64,000 nucleotides of DNA from Thermoanaerobaculia bacterium (GCA_022822365.1 JAJEBV010000031.1:46952-110951), one strand, 5' to 3'; counted from the stretch's first letter, positions 10,546 to 23,120 are shown. Program-made: numbers and translations. Notes: generated by a model not told the origin, from the sequence alone.

Positions 10546-11460
10546 ATGCCGGAACACCCATCTTCGCCCCGGAGCCTCCGCCTGCCGGGAGCGGGCGGCA
10601 TCGAACTGCAGGTCTACGACTACGGCAACGAGGGTGCGCCGCCTCTCGTTCTGCTGCACGGGATGCAGGACCTGGCGATGGCGTTCGAGCCGGTGGCGAA
10701 CCGCTTCCGCGATCGCTACCGGGTCGTCTCTTTCGACCTGCGCGGCCACGGCGACAGCGGCAAGCCCGGCGTCTACGCGCTGCCGCACTTCATCGCCGAC
10801 CTGCACGCGGTCATCTTCCAGCTCCAGTTGGAGCGGCCCGTACTGGTCGGCCACAGCCTGGGCGGACAGATCGTCAGCCACTACGCGGCGGTGTTCAACG
10901 AGGTGCCGAGCGTGATCGTCAACATCGACGGCGTCGGCGCGCCGTTCCGCGAGAGCGACATGCCCGTCGAGAACCGCCAGCTCCGCCTGCAGAACGGTCA
11001 CACCAGCCTGCTGCGGCCCGGAGGCCACAAGCGGCCGATGATGGACCTGGACGACGCCTGGCGGCTCTACTGCCGGTTCCACCCAGGACTCGACCACGAC
11101 CTGGCGCGGCACCTGGTGGAAATTGGCACGACCGAGCACCCGTACGGCGGCCTGCAGTGGAAGTGGGATCCGCAGGTCGAGACGACGGGGCTGACCATGT
11201 CGAGCCGGCTGTCCGAGGAGCGTTGGCCCTGGGTCGCATGCCCGGTGCTCGTCGTGACTGGAGGCCGATCGGCCGAGTTCTACCGCGGTCGCGGCGGCAT
11301 CGACCACGACACGCCGGCGGCGCCCGACGAGATCGAGCGCCGGGTCCGCCTGTTCCGCAACGTTCACCACGTCGAGATCCCGGAGGCGGGCCACATGGTC
11401 CACTTCGACGCGCCGGAGCGGCTCGGCGAGATCATCGACGCCTACCTGGCAGCCGGATAA
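10546..11460 (+). CDS. alpha/beta hydrolase
   Basis: 304-residue alpha/beta hydrolase with oxyanion motif LLHGMQD, nucleophile elbow VGHSLGGQ, an aspartate-bearing strand near DLRGHGDSG and the catalytic histidine in PEAGHMVHFD. No signal peptide. TATCCT ends eight bases before the ATG and no Shine-Dalgarno is visible, so the message may be leaderless. It is divergent from the AOR gene across 89 bases and is followed ten bases later by an acyl-CoA dehydrogenase, which suggests a thioesterase or ester-cleaving step in the same pathway. Substrate unproven. Confidence 0.85.
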   Translation: MPEHPSSPRSLRLPGAGGIELQVYDYGNEGAPPLVLLHGMQDLAMAFEPVANRFRDRYRVVSFDLRGHGDSGKPGVYALPHFIADLHAVIFQLQLERPVLVGHSLGGQIVSHYAAVFNEVPSVIVNIDGVGAPFRESDMPVENRQLRLQNGHTSLLRPGGHKRPMMDLDDAWRLYCRFHPGLDHDLARHLVEIGTTEHPYGGLQWKWDPQVETTGLTMSSRLSEERWPWVACPVLVVTGGRSAEFYRGRGGIDHDTPAAPDEIERRVRLFRNVHHVEIPEAGHMVHFDAPERLGEIIDAYLAAG

Positions 11461-11470
11461 CGGGAGAGAC

Positions 11471-12718
11471 ATGGACTTCGAGATTCCCCAGGACATCAAG
11501 GACAAGCTGGCCGAGCTCGACGACTTCATCGAGCGCGAGATCAAGCCGCTGGAGCGGCAGGACGACAACGTCCGCTTCTTCGACCAGCGCCGGGAATGGG
11601 CGCGGACTGACTTCGAGAACGACGGCAAGCCGCGGCCCGAGTGGGAGGCCCTGCTGCGCGAGATGAAACGCCGCGCCGACGCCGCCGGCCACCTCCGGTT
11701 CGGCCTGCCGAAGGAACTCGGCGGTCAGGACGGCTCGAACCTGGCGATGGCGGTGATCCGGGAGCACCTGGCCGCCAAGGGGCTGGGCCTGCACAACGAC
11801 CTGCAGAACGAATCCTCGATCGTCGGCAACTTCCCGACCGTGATCATGATGCACCGCTTCGGGACCCCGGAGCAGAAGGCGCGGTTCATGGAAGGGATGA
11901 TGACCGGAGCGGTGCGGATGGGCTTCGGCCTGACCGAGCCGGACCACGGTTCGGACGCGACCTGGCTCGAGACCGCCGGAGTCCGCGACGGCGACGACTG
12001 GGTGATCAACGGCGCGAAGCGGTTCAACTCGGGCCTCCACGCGGCGACCCACGACCTGATCTTTGCCCGCACTTCGGGCGATCAGGGGAAGGCAGATGGC
12101 GTCACCTGCTTCATCGTGCCGACGGACTCGCCGGGCTTCGAGGTCCCCTTCATGTGGTGGACCTTCAACATGCCGACGGACCACGCCGAGGTGTCGCTGA
12201 CGGACGTGCGCGTGCCGAATGACGCCATCTTCGGCGAGGAGGGCCGCGGCCTCGCCCTGGCCCAGACCTTCGTCCACGAGAACCGCATCCGCCAGGCGGC
12301 GTCAGGCGTCGGCGCGGCTCAGTTCTGCATCAACGAGAGCATCAGGTACGCCCGCGACCGGATCGTCTTCGGCAAGCCGCTATGGCTCAACCAGGCGATT
12401 CAGTTTCCCCTCGCCGAGCTCCAGACGGAGTGCGAGATGGTCCGCAACCTCGTCTACAAGACCGCCTGGGAGCTTGACCAGCAGCACCACATGGAGGTCA
12501 CCGACAAGGTCTCCATGTGCAACTACCGGGCGAACCGCCTCGTCTGCAACGCCGCCGACCGGGCCATCCAGACGCACGGCGGCATCGGCTACACCCGGCA
12601 CATGCCGTTCGAGCACATCTACCGCCACCACCGGCGGTACCGGATCACCGAAGGCTCCGAGGAGATCCAGATCCGCCGCGTCGCGGGGATCATGTTCGGC
12701 AAGAAGGCGAAGCGTTAG
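11471..12718 (+). CDS. acyl-CoA dehydrogenase (ACAD10/11-like)
   Basis: 415-residue FAD-dependent acyl-CoA dehydrogenase. The N-terminal helical domain, middle beta domain (MGFGLTEPDHGSDATWLET; DDWVINGAKRF) and C-terminal helical domain (QTHGGIGYTRHMPFEHIYRH; YRITEGSEEIQIRRVAG) are all present and of usual length. The C-terminal motif resembles the ACAD10/ACAD11 group, whose mammalian members carry an APH-type kinase domain. Here an APH-type kinase is encoded 3 kb away in the divergent AOR operon. GGGAGAGAC lies just before the ATG. Coupled to the preceding hydrolase. Role: alpha,beta-dehydrogenation or removal of a phosphorylated hydroxyacyl-CoA (inferred). Confidence 0.88.
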   Translation: MDFEIPQDIKDKLAELDDFIEREIKPLERQDDNVRFFDQRREWARTDFENDGKPRPEWEALLREMKRRADAAGHLRFGLPKELGGQDGSNLAMAVIREHLAAKGLGLHNDLQNESSIVGNFPTVIMMHRFGTPEQKARFMEGMMTGAVRMGFGLTEPDHGSDATWLETAGVRDGDDWVINGAKRFNSGLHAATHDLIFARTSGDQGKADGVTCFIVPTDSPGFEVPFMWWTFNMPTDHAEVSLTDVRVPNDAIFGEEGRGLALAQTFVHENRIRQAASGVGAAQFCINESIRYARDRIVFGKPLWLNQAIQFPLAELQTECEMVRNLVYKTAWELDQQHHMEVTDKVSMCNYRANRLVCNAADRAIQTHGGIGYTRHMPFEHIYRHHRRYRITEGSEEIQIRRVAGIMFGKKAKR

Positions 12719-12731
12719 GCGAAGCCCGGCC

Positions 12732-14048
<1,317 letters not shown>

Positions 14049-14191
14049 GGAACTCTCCCTTGACGGACGGTGAAACGGGACTTGGAGAAACGGCAAGACT
14101 AGCAGCCCCTAAGGGGCGTCGGGGCTTTCCCCTCAGCGTGCCGGAAGCCGCGCGTGGACGGGTCGTCGCTGTTACGATCAGTGACTTCCCG

Positions 14192-15196
14192 ATGGAGAAG
14201 ACGATCGACAGGCCGAAGCTCGCCCGGGACATCATGGTGACCAGGCTGGTCACGGTGCATCCGCGCACTCATGTGTTCGATGGCATCGCGGCGCTGCTCC
14301 GCCACCGGATCACCGGCGCCCCGGTGATTGGCGAACGCCACAGCTATCTCGGCATGCTGTCGGAGAAGAGCTGCCTGACCGTCCTCACCGTGACGGCGCG
14401 AGCGGCGGACGAGCGCGGGCTGGCAGCGAGCCGCCGTTCGCGGTCGCAGGACTTCATGGCCAGGCGCCTGGTCACGCTCCGGGCCGGCATGCCGGCGCTC
14501 GACGCGATCGCTCTCCTGCTGAAGAACCGGATCTCGGGCGCTCCGGTGGTGGACCCGGCCGGCCGCTTTCTGGGGGTCTTCTCCGAGAAGTTCTCGATGG
14601 ACGTGCTGCTCGGCCTCGCCTACGACCAGTTGCCGGCGGCGCCCGTGGATGCGTTCATGAACACGGACTTCGGACGGGTGATCGAGGGCTCCGAACCGTT
14701 GCTCGAGATCGCCCAGCGTTTTCTCGATACGCCGTACCGGCGCCTGCCGGTGGTCCGGGACGGGGCGCTCGTGGGGCAGGTCAGCCGCCGGGACGTGCTC
14801 GCGGCGCAGCACCACCTGACCTCGGCTCTCGACGGCCGGCGGTCCATCCTGCGGGAGCGCAGCAGCGAGCTGGGCCTGGAGGATCTGGCCGCGCCGGACG
14901 AGGAAGGGGATCCGGCAGATTTCGAACTCGACTCCACGGACGCTTCCGCGTTCATGGACCGCAAGGCGCGCACGATCTCCGAGGACACGGACCTGCTGAC
15001 CATCGCGCGCATCTTCAAGAGCACGCCGTACCGCCGCCTGCCCGTGCTGCGGGGCCGCCGGCTGGTTGGCCAGATCAGCCGACGCGACGTGCTCGCCGCC
15101 ACCCACGGCCTGCTGGTGCGCGCGCCGCAGCCCGGCCAGGCGCTGCTCTACCTGAGCGCCGTCGTCGACTCCGGTGAGCGGCCGTCCCTGTCCTGA
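14192..15196 (+). CDS. protein with four CBS domains and no catalytic domain
   Basis: 334 residues made almost entirely of CBS motifs, arranged as two Bateman modules. The repeating units carry RLVTVHPRTHVFDGIAALL, RLVTLRAGMPALDAIALLL, DTPYRRLPVVRDGALVGQV and STPYRRLPVLRGRRLVGQI; the last two are near duplicates (YRRLPV...LVGQ.SRRDVLAA). CBS pairs bind adenosine nucleotides and usually regulate another domain; here no effector domain is present, so it may act on a partner protein. The chosen ATG is 13 bases after a TACGAT box; the frame is open upstream to 14060, so a longer form is possible. No partner is evident among the neighbours. Confidence 0.78.
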   Translation: MEKTIDRPKLARDIMVTRLVTVHPRTHVFDGIAALLRHRITGAPVIGERHSYLGMLSEKSCLTVLTVTARAADERGLAASRRSRSQDFMARRLVTLRAGMPALDAIALLLKNRISGAPVVDPAGRFLGVFSEKFSMDVLLGLAYDQLPAAPVDAFMNTDFGRVIEGSEPLLEIAQRFLDTPYRRLPVVRDGALVGQVSRRDVLAAQHHLTSALDGRRSILRERSSELGLEDLAAPDEEGDPADFELDSTDASAFMDRKARTISEDTDLLTIARIFKSTPYRRLPVLRGRRLVGQISRRDVLAATHGLLVRAPQPGQALLYLSAVVDSGERPSLS

Positions 15197-15265
15197 ACGC
15201 GAACCCCTGAGCAGGCACCACACGTGAATCGAGCTGGCCGCCGTACCCCGCCTGAAGGAGGAGAC

Positions 15266-16945
15266 ATGTCCCATCCGCCCATCGAACTGTCGGGTCAGGC
15301 CCGCCGGGGTCTGTTCGCACTGCTTGGCCTCGCGGCCCTTGTGCTGCTGGCCGCGGGGCCGGCCGTAGCCGCGGCGGACGACGACGAGCCGAAACTGGTG
15401 GAGCCGGCGCCGCCGCGACCGGACGGCGAGGGCGAAGGGCCATTCGACCGCCTGATCCTGCGCGGCGTGATGGTGGTCGACGGCACCGGCGCGCCGCCGA
15501 TGGGCCCGGTCGACATCGTGATCGAGGGCAACCGGATCGAGGAGATCAAGAGCCTCGGCATGGCCAACACCGAGATCGACGAAAGCAGGCGCCCGAAGGA
15601 CGCCGACCACGAGCTCGATCTCTCCGGTTCCTGGGTGCTGCCGGGGCTCATTGACCTCCACGTCCACACCGGCGGCGTGCCGAAGGCGCCGCGTGCCGAG
15701 TACATCTACAAGTTGTGGATGGCGCACGGCATCACGACGGCGCGCGGCGTGCCCACCGGGCCGCTGGAGTGGGACCTGAGCGAGAAGGAGCGGAGCCGCA
15801 GGAACGAGATCACCGCGCCGCGCTTCGTTTCCTTTCAGCGTCCGGGCAGCGGCAAGGAGTGGAAGGACCGGGACATTCGCACCCCCGCGGACGCCCGCGA
15901 GTGGGTGCGATACGCCCACGAGAAGGGCGTCGACGGGCTCAAGCTCGGCGCCTTCCCGCCGAAGATCATGGCGGCGCTGCTCGACGAGGCCGGCAGCCTG
16001 GGAATGGGGTCGACCGCCCACCTCGACCAGATGGGGGTCGGCAACATGAACGCGATCGACTCCGCGCGGTTGGGACTGGTCGGGATGACCCACTTCTACG
16101 GCCTGTTCGAGTCGATGTACGAGGGTGCCGACGTGCAGCCCTGGCCGGCCGAGATGAACTACATGGACGAGCAGTTCCGCTTCGGCCAGGTGGCCCGGCA
16201 GTGGAGGCTGGTCGAGCCGGGCGGCGAGCGCTGGAACGCCCTCCTGGAGGAGTTCCTGGAACTCGACTTCTTCATCAACCCGACGATGACGATCTACTCC
16301 GCCAGCCGCGACGTGATGCGGGCGCGCAACGCCGACTGGCACGCGGACTACACGCTGCCCAGCTTGGCCGAGTTCTATGCCCCCAGCCGCCTTGACCACG
16401 GCTCCTACTGGTTCTACTGGACGACGGCGGACGAGGTGGCCTGGAAGAACTTCTACCGCGTCTGGATGCGGTTCCTGAACGAGTACAAGAACCGCGGCGG
16501 CCGGGTCACCGTGGGTTCGGATTCGGGGTTCATCTACCAGACCTACGGTTTCGGCACGATCCTCGAGCTCGAGATGCTGCAGGAGGCGGGCTTCCATCCG
16601 CTAGAGGTGATCCGCTCGGCGACGATGCACGGCGCCGAGGAACTCGTGAAGGCCAGCGGCGAAGACATCGAGATCGGGATCGTGCGGGAAGGGATGCTCG
16701 CCGATCTCCTCGTCGTGGACGAGAACCCGATCGCCAACCTGAAGGTGCTCTACGGCACGGGTGCCGTCAGGCTGAACGACGACACCGGCCGCCCCGAGCG
16801 GGTCGGCGGCGTCCGCTACACGATCAAGGACGGCATCGTCTACGACGCGAAGAAGCTGCTCGCGGACGTGGCGGATATGGTTGCCGCCGCCAGGATGCAG
16901 TCCGGGAGCCCGCTGCAGGAGACGACGGGAGGAGCCCGGCCCTAG
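15266..16945 (+). CDS. exported metal-dependent amidohydrolase
   Basis: 559-residue amidohydrolase-superfamily protein. AAGGAGGAGAC stands directly before the ATG. The N-terminus has a signal peptide (residues 14-36, LFALLGLAALVLLAAGPAVA) and a Pro/Asp-rich linker. The metal-dependent beta/alpha barrel begins after the typical small beta domain (ILRGVMVVDGTGAPPMGPVD; GNRIEEI), with the first metal motif H132-V-H134 (IDLHVHTGG). Later motifs are STAHLDQM and VGSDSGF, the latter holding the aspartate. It ends with the family signature RSATMHGAEEL and GMLADLLVVDENP. Such proteins are imidazolonepropionase- or prolidase-like; the substrate is unknown. The next hydrolase starts about 50 bases later, so one operon is likely. 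Confidence 0.87.
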   Translation: MSHPPIELSGQARRGLFALLGLAALVLLAAGPAVAAADDDEPKLVEPAPPRPDGEGEGPFDRLILRGVMVVDGTGAPPMGPVDIVIEGNRIEEIKSLGMANTEIDESRRPKDADHELDLSGSWVLPGLIDLHVHTGGVPKAPRAEYIYKLWMAHGITTARGVPTGPLEWDLSEKERSRRNEITAPRFVSFQRPGSGKEWKDRDIRTPADAREWVRYAHEKGVDGLKLGAFPPKIMAALLDEAGSLGMGSTAHLDQMGVGNMNAIDSARLGLVGMTHFYGLFESMYEGADVQPWPAEMNYMDEQFRFGQVARQWRLVEPGGERWNALLEEFLELDFFINPTMTIYSASRDVMRARNADWHADYTLPSLAEFYAPSRLDHGSYWFYWTTADEVAWKNFYRVWMRFLNEYKNRGGRVTVGSDSGFIYQTYGFGTILELEMLQEAGFHPLEVIRSATMHGAEELVKASGEDIEIGIVREGMLADLLVVDENPIANLKVLYGTGAVRLNDDTGRPERVGGVRYTIKDGIVYDAKKLLADVADMVAAARMQSGSPLQETTGGARP

Positions 16946-16997
16946 CAACCGAGCGCGGAGACCGCCCCCCGAACAAACAGAGAACAGGGAGAACCCA

Positions 16998-17876
16998 GTG
17001 AAACAGACACTCGTCAAGCAAGCAGTCGTCGTCCTGATCGCCGCCGCCCTTCTCGCCTCGCCGCTGTCGGCGGGTTCCGAGACGAAGGTCCACGCGGACG
17101 TCGTCTACGGCCACAAGATGGGCATGGCGCTCACATTCGATGCGCTGGTGCCGGCCGAGCAGAACGGCGCGGCCGTCCTGTTCATGGTCAGCGGAGGCTG
17201 GTTCTCACGCTGGTCCGACCCCCACCGGATTGCGTCCGGCGAAGGCCGGCAGTTCGGCGCGGTCGGCGAGCTGCTGGACCACGGCTACGCCGTGTTCATG
17301 GTTCGCCACGGTTCGGCGCCGCTGTTCAAGGTCCCCGAGGCGGTCGCGGACGTGCGCCGCGCGGTGCGCTACATCCGCCTGAACGCCGGCGACTACGGCA
17401 TCGACGCGGATCGGATGGGCGTCTTCGGCGGCAGCGCCGGCGGCCACCTGTCGCTCATGCTCGGCAACGCCTCGGACGAAGGAAACTCCGAGAGCAACGA
17501 CCCGATCGAGCAGACCGGCAACCGGGTGGCGGCCGTCGTCGCCTACTTCCCGCCGGTCGACCTGCAGGGGATCACCGGGCCGAATGACCGTTTCCCGGCC
17601 CTCGACTTCGATCCCGCGAAGGCCGCCGACATCTCGCCGGTCCTCTTCGTCAGCGAGGACGATCCGCCGACGCTGCTGATTCACGGCGACCGGGACGAAC
17701 TCGTGCCGCTCTCCAACAGCGAGCGGATCAAGGCCGCCTTCGATGAGGCGAACGTCACCTCGAAGCTGATCGTGATCGAGGGCGCCGCCCACGGTTTCCG
17801 TGGTGAGGACGGACAGCGCGCGTCGAGCGCGCTCGTCGCCTGGTTCAACGAGCACCTGGGAGTGTCGGCCGACTGA
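16998..17876 (+). CDS. secreted alpha/beta hydrolase (esterase/lipase, BD-FAE-like)
   Basis: 292-residue alpha/beta hydrolase with a signal peptide from the GTG at 16998 ([20 protein letters not shown], ending SPLSAGS). Elbow [10 protein letters not shown], acid in [10 protein letters not shown], histidine in [10 protein letters not shown]; the GGSAGG elbow and the lack of a lid resemble hormone-sensitive-lipase or BD-FAE-type acyl esterases. CAGGGAG lies about six bases before the GTG. An in-frame extension back to 16881 reads as low-complexity Arg/Pro and is rejected. The gene follows the amidohydrolase and ends one base from the convergent CoA-ligase stop. Confidence 0.85.
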   Translation: MKQTLVKQAVVVLIAAALLASPLSAGSETKVHADVVYGHKMGMALTFDALVPAEQNGAAVLFMVSGGWFSRWSDPHRIASGEGRQFGAVGELLDHGYAVFMVRHGSAPLFKVPEAVADVRRAVRYIRLNAGDYGIDADRMGVFGGSAGGHLSLMLGNASDEGNSESNDPIEQTGNRVAAVVAYFPPVDLQGITGPNDRFPALDFDPAKAADISPVLFVSEDDPPTLLIHGDRDELVPLSNSERIKAAFDEANVTSKLIVIEGAAHGFRGEDGQRASSALVAWFNEHLGVSAD

Positions 17877-17877
17877 C

Positions 17878-19500
<1,623 letters not shown>

Positions 19501-19599
19501 CGCGTCGCTCCAGGGTCTGGGGAAGGGTGCGGTGTCGACGGAGCGGTACCTTAGCGAGTTCTGACGGGCGTACCCGGCCTTTCTGCGTAGACTCCGCCG

Positions 19600-21150
19600 G
19601 TGGATCCCGTCCGGCTGGAACTGTTCTCGAACCGGTTCGCCGCCATCGCGTCCGAGATGGGCGTGATGCTGCAGCGGACGGCGATGTCGGTAAACGTCAA
19701 GGAGCGTCTCGACTTCTCGTGCGGGATGCTCGACGCGGAAGGGCGGTTGCTGGTCAACGCGCCCCACATTCCGGTCCACCTCGGCGCGCTCGGCGAATGC
19801 GTGCGACGGGTCGCGGCGGAACTCGAGCTCGGCGCCGGCGACGTCGCGGTGACGAACCACCCGGGCTACGGCGGCTCCCACCTGCCCGACATCACGGTCA
19901 TTTCTCCGGTCTTCGTGGACGGCCGGCTGCTGGGCTACGTCGCCAACCGGGCCCACCACGCTGAACTGGGCGGCATCCGGCCGGGCTCGATGCCGCCCGA
20001 GGCCCGGAACCTGGCGGAAGAGGGCGTGGTCATCGCGCCCCGGTACCTGGTACGGGCGGGGGAGCCGCAGTGGGAGCGGATCGAGGCCCTGCTGGCCGGC
20101 GGCCCGGCCCCCTCCCGCTCGGTGGCGGAGAACCTGGCCGACCTGGGCGCGGCGGTGGCCGCAAACCGGCGCGGCGTGGCGGCCCTTCGCCAGCTCGCCG
20201 CGGACGCGGGCGAGGAGGAGGTGCGGCGCTACATGTCGGCGCTCTACTCGCGCGCCGCCGACCGGATGCGGTCGGCCCTGGAGGACCACGTGCGGAGCAC
20301 GGGCCGCCAGTCGTTTCACGCCCGGGAACGGCTGGATGACGGTTCGCCGATCGAGGTCGCGGTGACGGTGGATCGCGGTTCGGCGCGGATCGACTTCACG
20401 GGCAGTGCACCTGTCCACGGCGGCAACCTGAACGCGACGCCGGCGATCGTCCGGAGCGCGACGATCTACGTGCTGCGGTTGCTGATCGGCGTGCCGCTCC
20501 AGCTCAACGAGGGGTTGCTCGAACCGGTCGAGATCGAGATTCCGCGCGGCATGCTGAACCCGGAGTTTCCGGCCGATCCGAGGCGCTGCCCGGCGGTCGT
20601 CGGCGGCAACGTCGAAACGAGTCAGCGGGTCGTCGACACGCTGATCAAGGCGCTTGGACTCTGCGCCTGCGGGCAGGGAACGATGAACAACACGCTGTTT
20701 GGCGACGACACCTTCGGCTACTACGAAACGGTCGGCGGCGGGGCCGGTGCAGGGCCGGGGTTCAGGGGGGCGAGCGGCGTCCATACCCACATGACGAACA
20801 CGCGCATCACCGACCCCGAAGTGCTGGAGCACCGCTATCCCGTGCGTCTCGAGCGCTTCGCCCTGCGGCGCGGATCGGGCGGGCCGGGCCGCTATCCCGG
20901 CGGCGACGGCCTGCGCCGGGAGCTGCGCTTTCTCACGCCGCAACAGGTTTCGGTGCTCGGCCAGCACCGGGTGGAACGTCCCTACGGCGTCGACGGCGGG
21001 GCGAGCGGTTCAACGGGCCGCGCCCGTATTCTGCGTACCGGGGGCGGCGTCCGCGAACTCGCCTCCGTCGACCAGGCCGACGTGATGCCCGGGGATCTCC
21101 TGGTGCTGGAGACGCCGGGCGGCGGCGGTTGGGGCGCCGGGCGCCCCTGA
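19600..21150 (+). CDS. hydantoinase B / oxoprolinase family subunit (HyuB-like), orphan
   Basis: 516-residue HyuB-type protein. It starts DPVRLELFSNRFAAIASEMG, typical of N-methylhydantoinase/acetone-carboxylase/oxoprolinase B subunits. It continues with VTNHPGYGGSHLPDITVISP, the conserved histidine cluster NRAHHAELGG, GLCACGQGTMNN, and the glycine-rich end TPGGGGWG. HyuB normally works with an ATP-hydrolysing HyuA subunit to open hydantoin, 5-oxoproline or similar rings. No HyuA is encoded in this window, so the partner must be elsewhere or this protein works alone. The GTG start follows TAGACT by six bases without a Shine-Dalgarno. Confidence 0.88.
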   Translation: MDPVRLELFSNRFAAIASEMGVMLQRTAMSVNVKERLDFSCGMLDAEGRLLVNAPHIPVHLGALGECVRRVAAELELGAGDVAVTNHPGYGGSHLPDITVISPVFVDGRLLGYVANRAHHAELGGIRPGSMPPEARNLAEEGVVIAPRYLVRAGEPQWERIEALLAGGPAPSRSVAENLADLGAAVAANRRGVAALRQLAADAGEEEVRRYMSALYSRAADRMRSALEDHVRSTGRQSFHARERLDDGSPIEVAVTVDRGSARIDFTGSAPVHGGNLNATPAIVRSATIYVLRLLIGVPLQLNEGLLEPVEIEIPRGMLNPEFPADPRRCPAVVGGNVETSQRVVDTLIKALGLCACGQGTMNNTLFGDDTFGYYETVGGGAGAGPGFRGASGVHTHMTNTRITDPEVLEHRYPVRLERFALRRGSGGPGRYPGGDGLRRELRFLTPQQVSVLGQHRVERPYGVDGGASGSTGRARILRTGGGVRELASVDQADVMPGDLLVLETPGGGGWGAGRP

Positions 21151-21152
21151 TT

Positions 21153-21186
21153 CGACGTGGCCGGACGCGACGTGGCCGGATAGAAT
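21153..21186 (+). promoter_or_regulatory. tandem 13-bp repeat abutting a -10 box (TAGAAT)
   Basis: CGACGTGGCCGGA occurs at 21153-21165 and again at 21168-21180 (period 15), immediately followed by TAGAAT at 21181-21186. The repeat covers the -35 region of the acyl-CoA dehydrogenase gene starting at 21249. Tandem half-sites for a regulator are inferred. Confidence 0.45.
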
Positions 21187-21248
21187 GCGCGCCCGCCCGG
21201 GAAGTCGGGGCGAACCTTGCCAGCCAGCACCCAACAGGAGCCGAGTCG

Positions 21249-23120
21249 ATGAGCCAGCAACAGGTTCAGGTCAGTGAAGAGAAGGCGCGCGCGGTCGCCG
21301 AGGAGTCCCGCCAGAAGGAGTGGAAGAACCCCTCCTTCATGAAGGAGCTCTTCCTGGGCAACTTCCGCTTCGACCTGATCAGCCCGTATCCCTCCCGCGA
21401 CGAGTGGCGGCCGGAGTTCGAGTCGTTCTACTCGGCGCTCACGGACTTCCTGCGCGACGAGGTCGATCCGGTCGAGATCGACGTGTCGGAGGACTACCCG
21501 GACCATGTGATCGACGGCCTCGCCCGGCTTGGCGCCTTCGGCATGAAGATCCCGACGGAGTACGGCGGTCTCGGCTTCGACCAGGTCGAGTACGCCCAGG
21601 TGATGGAGCTGATCGGCTCGTTCGACGGCAACCTGACCGCCCTGCTCTCGGCTCATCAGTCGATCGGCGTGCCGCAGCCGGTCAATCTCTTCGGCAGCGA
21701 GGAGCTGAAGCGGAAGTACCTGCCGCGCTGCGCCTCGGGCGAGATCTCCGCCTTCGCCCTGACCGAGCCGGAGGTCGGTTCCGACCCGGCAAGGCTGTCG
21801 ACTTCGGCCGTCCTCGACGGTGACTTCTACGTCCTGAACGGCACGAAGCTCTGGTGCACGAACGGCACGAAGGCGAAGCTGCTGGTCGTCATGGCGATGG
21901 ACCCGGTGACCGAGAAGATCAGTTCGTTCGTGGTCGAGACGGAGTGGGAGGGCGTCGAGGTCGAGCGCCGCTGCCACTTCATGGGACTCAACGCCCTGGC
22001 CAACGGCATCATCACCTTCGACAACGTGAAGGTGCCGAAGGAGAACCTGATCGGCAAGGAGGGCAGGGGGCTCAAGATCGCTCTCACGACGCTGAATGAC
22101 GGCCGCCTGTCGATACCGAACAGTTCGGTGGGCGCGGCCAAGTACTGCCTCAAGGCGGTGCGGGAGTTCGGCAGCAGCCGGATCCAGTGGGGCGTGCCGA
22201 TCGGCAAGCACGAAGCGATCGCGCAGAAGATCTCGGACATCGCGGCCTACGGTTTCGCGATGGAGGCGATCGTCAAGCTGGCCAGCCACATGTCGAACGA
22301 CAAGCGGCTCGACCTGCGCCTCGAGAGTGCCGCCTGCAAGGAGTGGAACACCTGGCGCGGCTGGCAGATCATCGACGAGACGATGCAGGTGCGCGGCGGC
22401 CGCGGCTATGAGACGGAATCGTCCCTGCGCGACCGCGGCGAGGATCCGGTCGGCATCGAGCGGATGATGCGGGACTTCCGGATCAACCGCATCTTCGAGG
22501 GCTCGAGCGAGATCATGCACCTGATCATGGCCCGCGAAGCGGTGGACAAGCATCTGCAGGTGGCGGGCACCCTGATCGACCGGCGAGCCGGCACGGGCGC
22601 CAAGCTCCTGGCCTTGCCGAAGATCGGCCTGTTCTACGCCTGGTGGTATCCGACCCGCTGGCTGGCCTGGAGCCGCTGGCCCCGCTACGCCGGGTACGGA
22701 AAGCACGGAAAGCACCTCCGCTTCATCGACCGGGCGGCGCGCAAGCTGGCGCGCGAGAGCTTCCACGGGATGCTGGTCTACCGGGAGAAGATGGAGCGCC
22801 GGCAGATGTTCCTGTTCCGGCTCGTCGACGTCGTCAACGAACTGTTCGCAATGGCCGCCTCGGTCTCCCGCGCCCACTCCGAGGAGCAGGCCGGCGCGGC
22901 GGACGCCGCTCACTCCGCGGCGCTCTGCGATCTCTTCTGCCGCATGTCGCGGCGGCGGGTGAAGGAGCTCTTCCGCGAGCTCTGGCACAACGAGGACGAC
23001 CTGAAGTACCGCACCGCACAGGATGTGATGGGAGGCCGGCACATCGGCCGCGAGAAGCTCCTGGACGACCTCGATCCTTCGGGCCGGGCACCGCGCCAGG
23101 CAGCGGCTGCCGCTTCCTAG
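21249..23120 (+). CDS. acyl-CoA dehydrogenase, long form with C-terminal extension
   Basis: 623-residue acyl-CoA dehydrogenase. The standard fold occupies residues ~60-435 (ALTEPEVGSDPARLSTSAV; LNGTKLWCTNGTKAKLLVV; QVRGGRGYETESSLR; FRINRIFEGSSEIMHLIMAR). About 180 further residues follow, helical and Arg-rich, comparable to the C-terminal membrane-associating extension of very-long-chain enzymes. AGGAG lies nine bases before the ATG. The gene follows hyuB by ~100 bases but has its own -10 box and tandem repeat, so separate control is likely. It dehydrogenates acyl-CoA thioesters in the cytoplasm; chain length inferred from the extension only. Confidence 0.88.
   Translation: MSQQQVQVSEEKARAVAEESRQKEWKNPSFMKELFLGNFRFDLISPYPSRDEWRPEFESFYSALTDFLRDEVDPVEIDVSEDYPDHVIDGLARLGAFGMKIPTEYGGLGFDQVEYAQVMELIGSFDGNLTALLSAHQSIGVPQPVNLFGSEELKRKYLPRCASGEISAFALTEPEVGSDPARLSTSAVLDGDFYVLNGTKLWCTNGTKAKLLVVMAMDPVTEKISSFVVETEWEGVEVERRCHFMGLNALANGIITFDNVKVPKENLIGKEGRGLKIALTTLNDGRLSIPNSSVGAAKYCLKAVREFGSSRIQWGVPIGKHEAIAQKISDIAAYGFAMEAIVKLASHMSNDKRLDLRLESAACKEWNTWRGWQIIDETMQVRGGRGYETESSLRDRGEDPVGIERMMRDFRINRIFEGSSEIMHLIMAREAVDKHLQVAGTLIDRRAGTGAKLLALPKIGLFYAWWYPTRWLAWSRWPRYAGYGKHGKHLRFIDRAARKLARESFHGMLVYREKMERRQMFLFRLVDVVNELFAMAASVSRAHSEEQAGAADAAHSAALCDLFCRMSRRRVKELFRELWHNEDDLKYRTAQDVMGGRHIGREKLLDDLDPSGRAPRQAAAAAS

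Noticed and set aside
14099..16597. 832-codon minus-strand frame opposite the CBS and amidohydrolase genes
   Set aside because: Spans two convincing plus-strand genes and their spacer; composition is typical of an antisense shadow.
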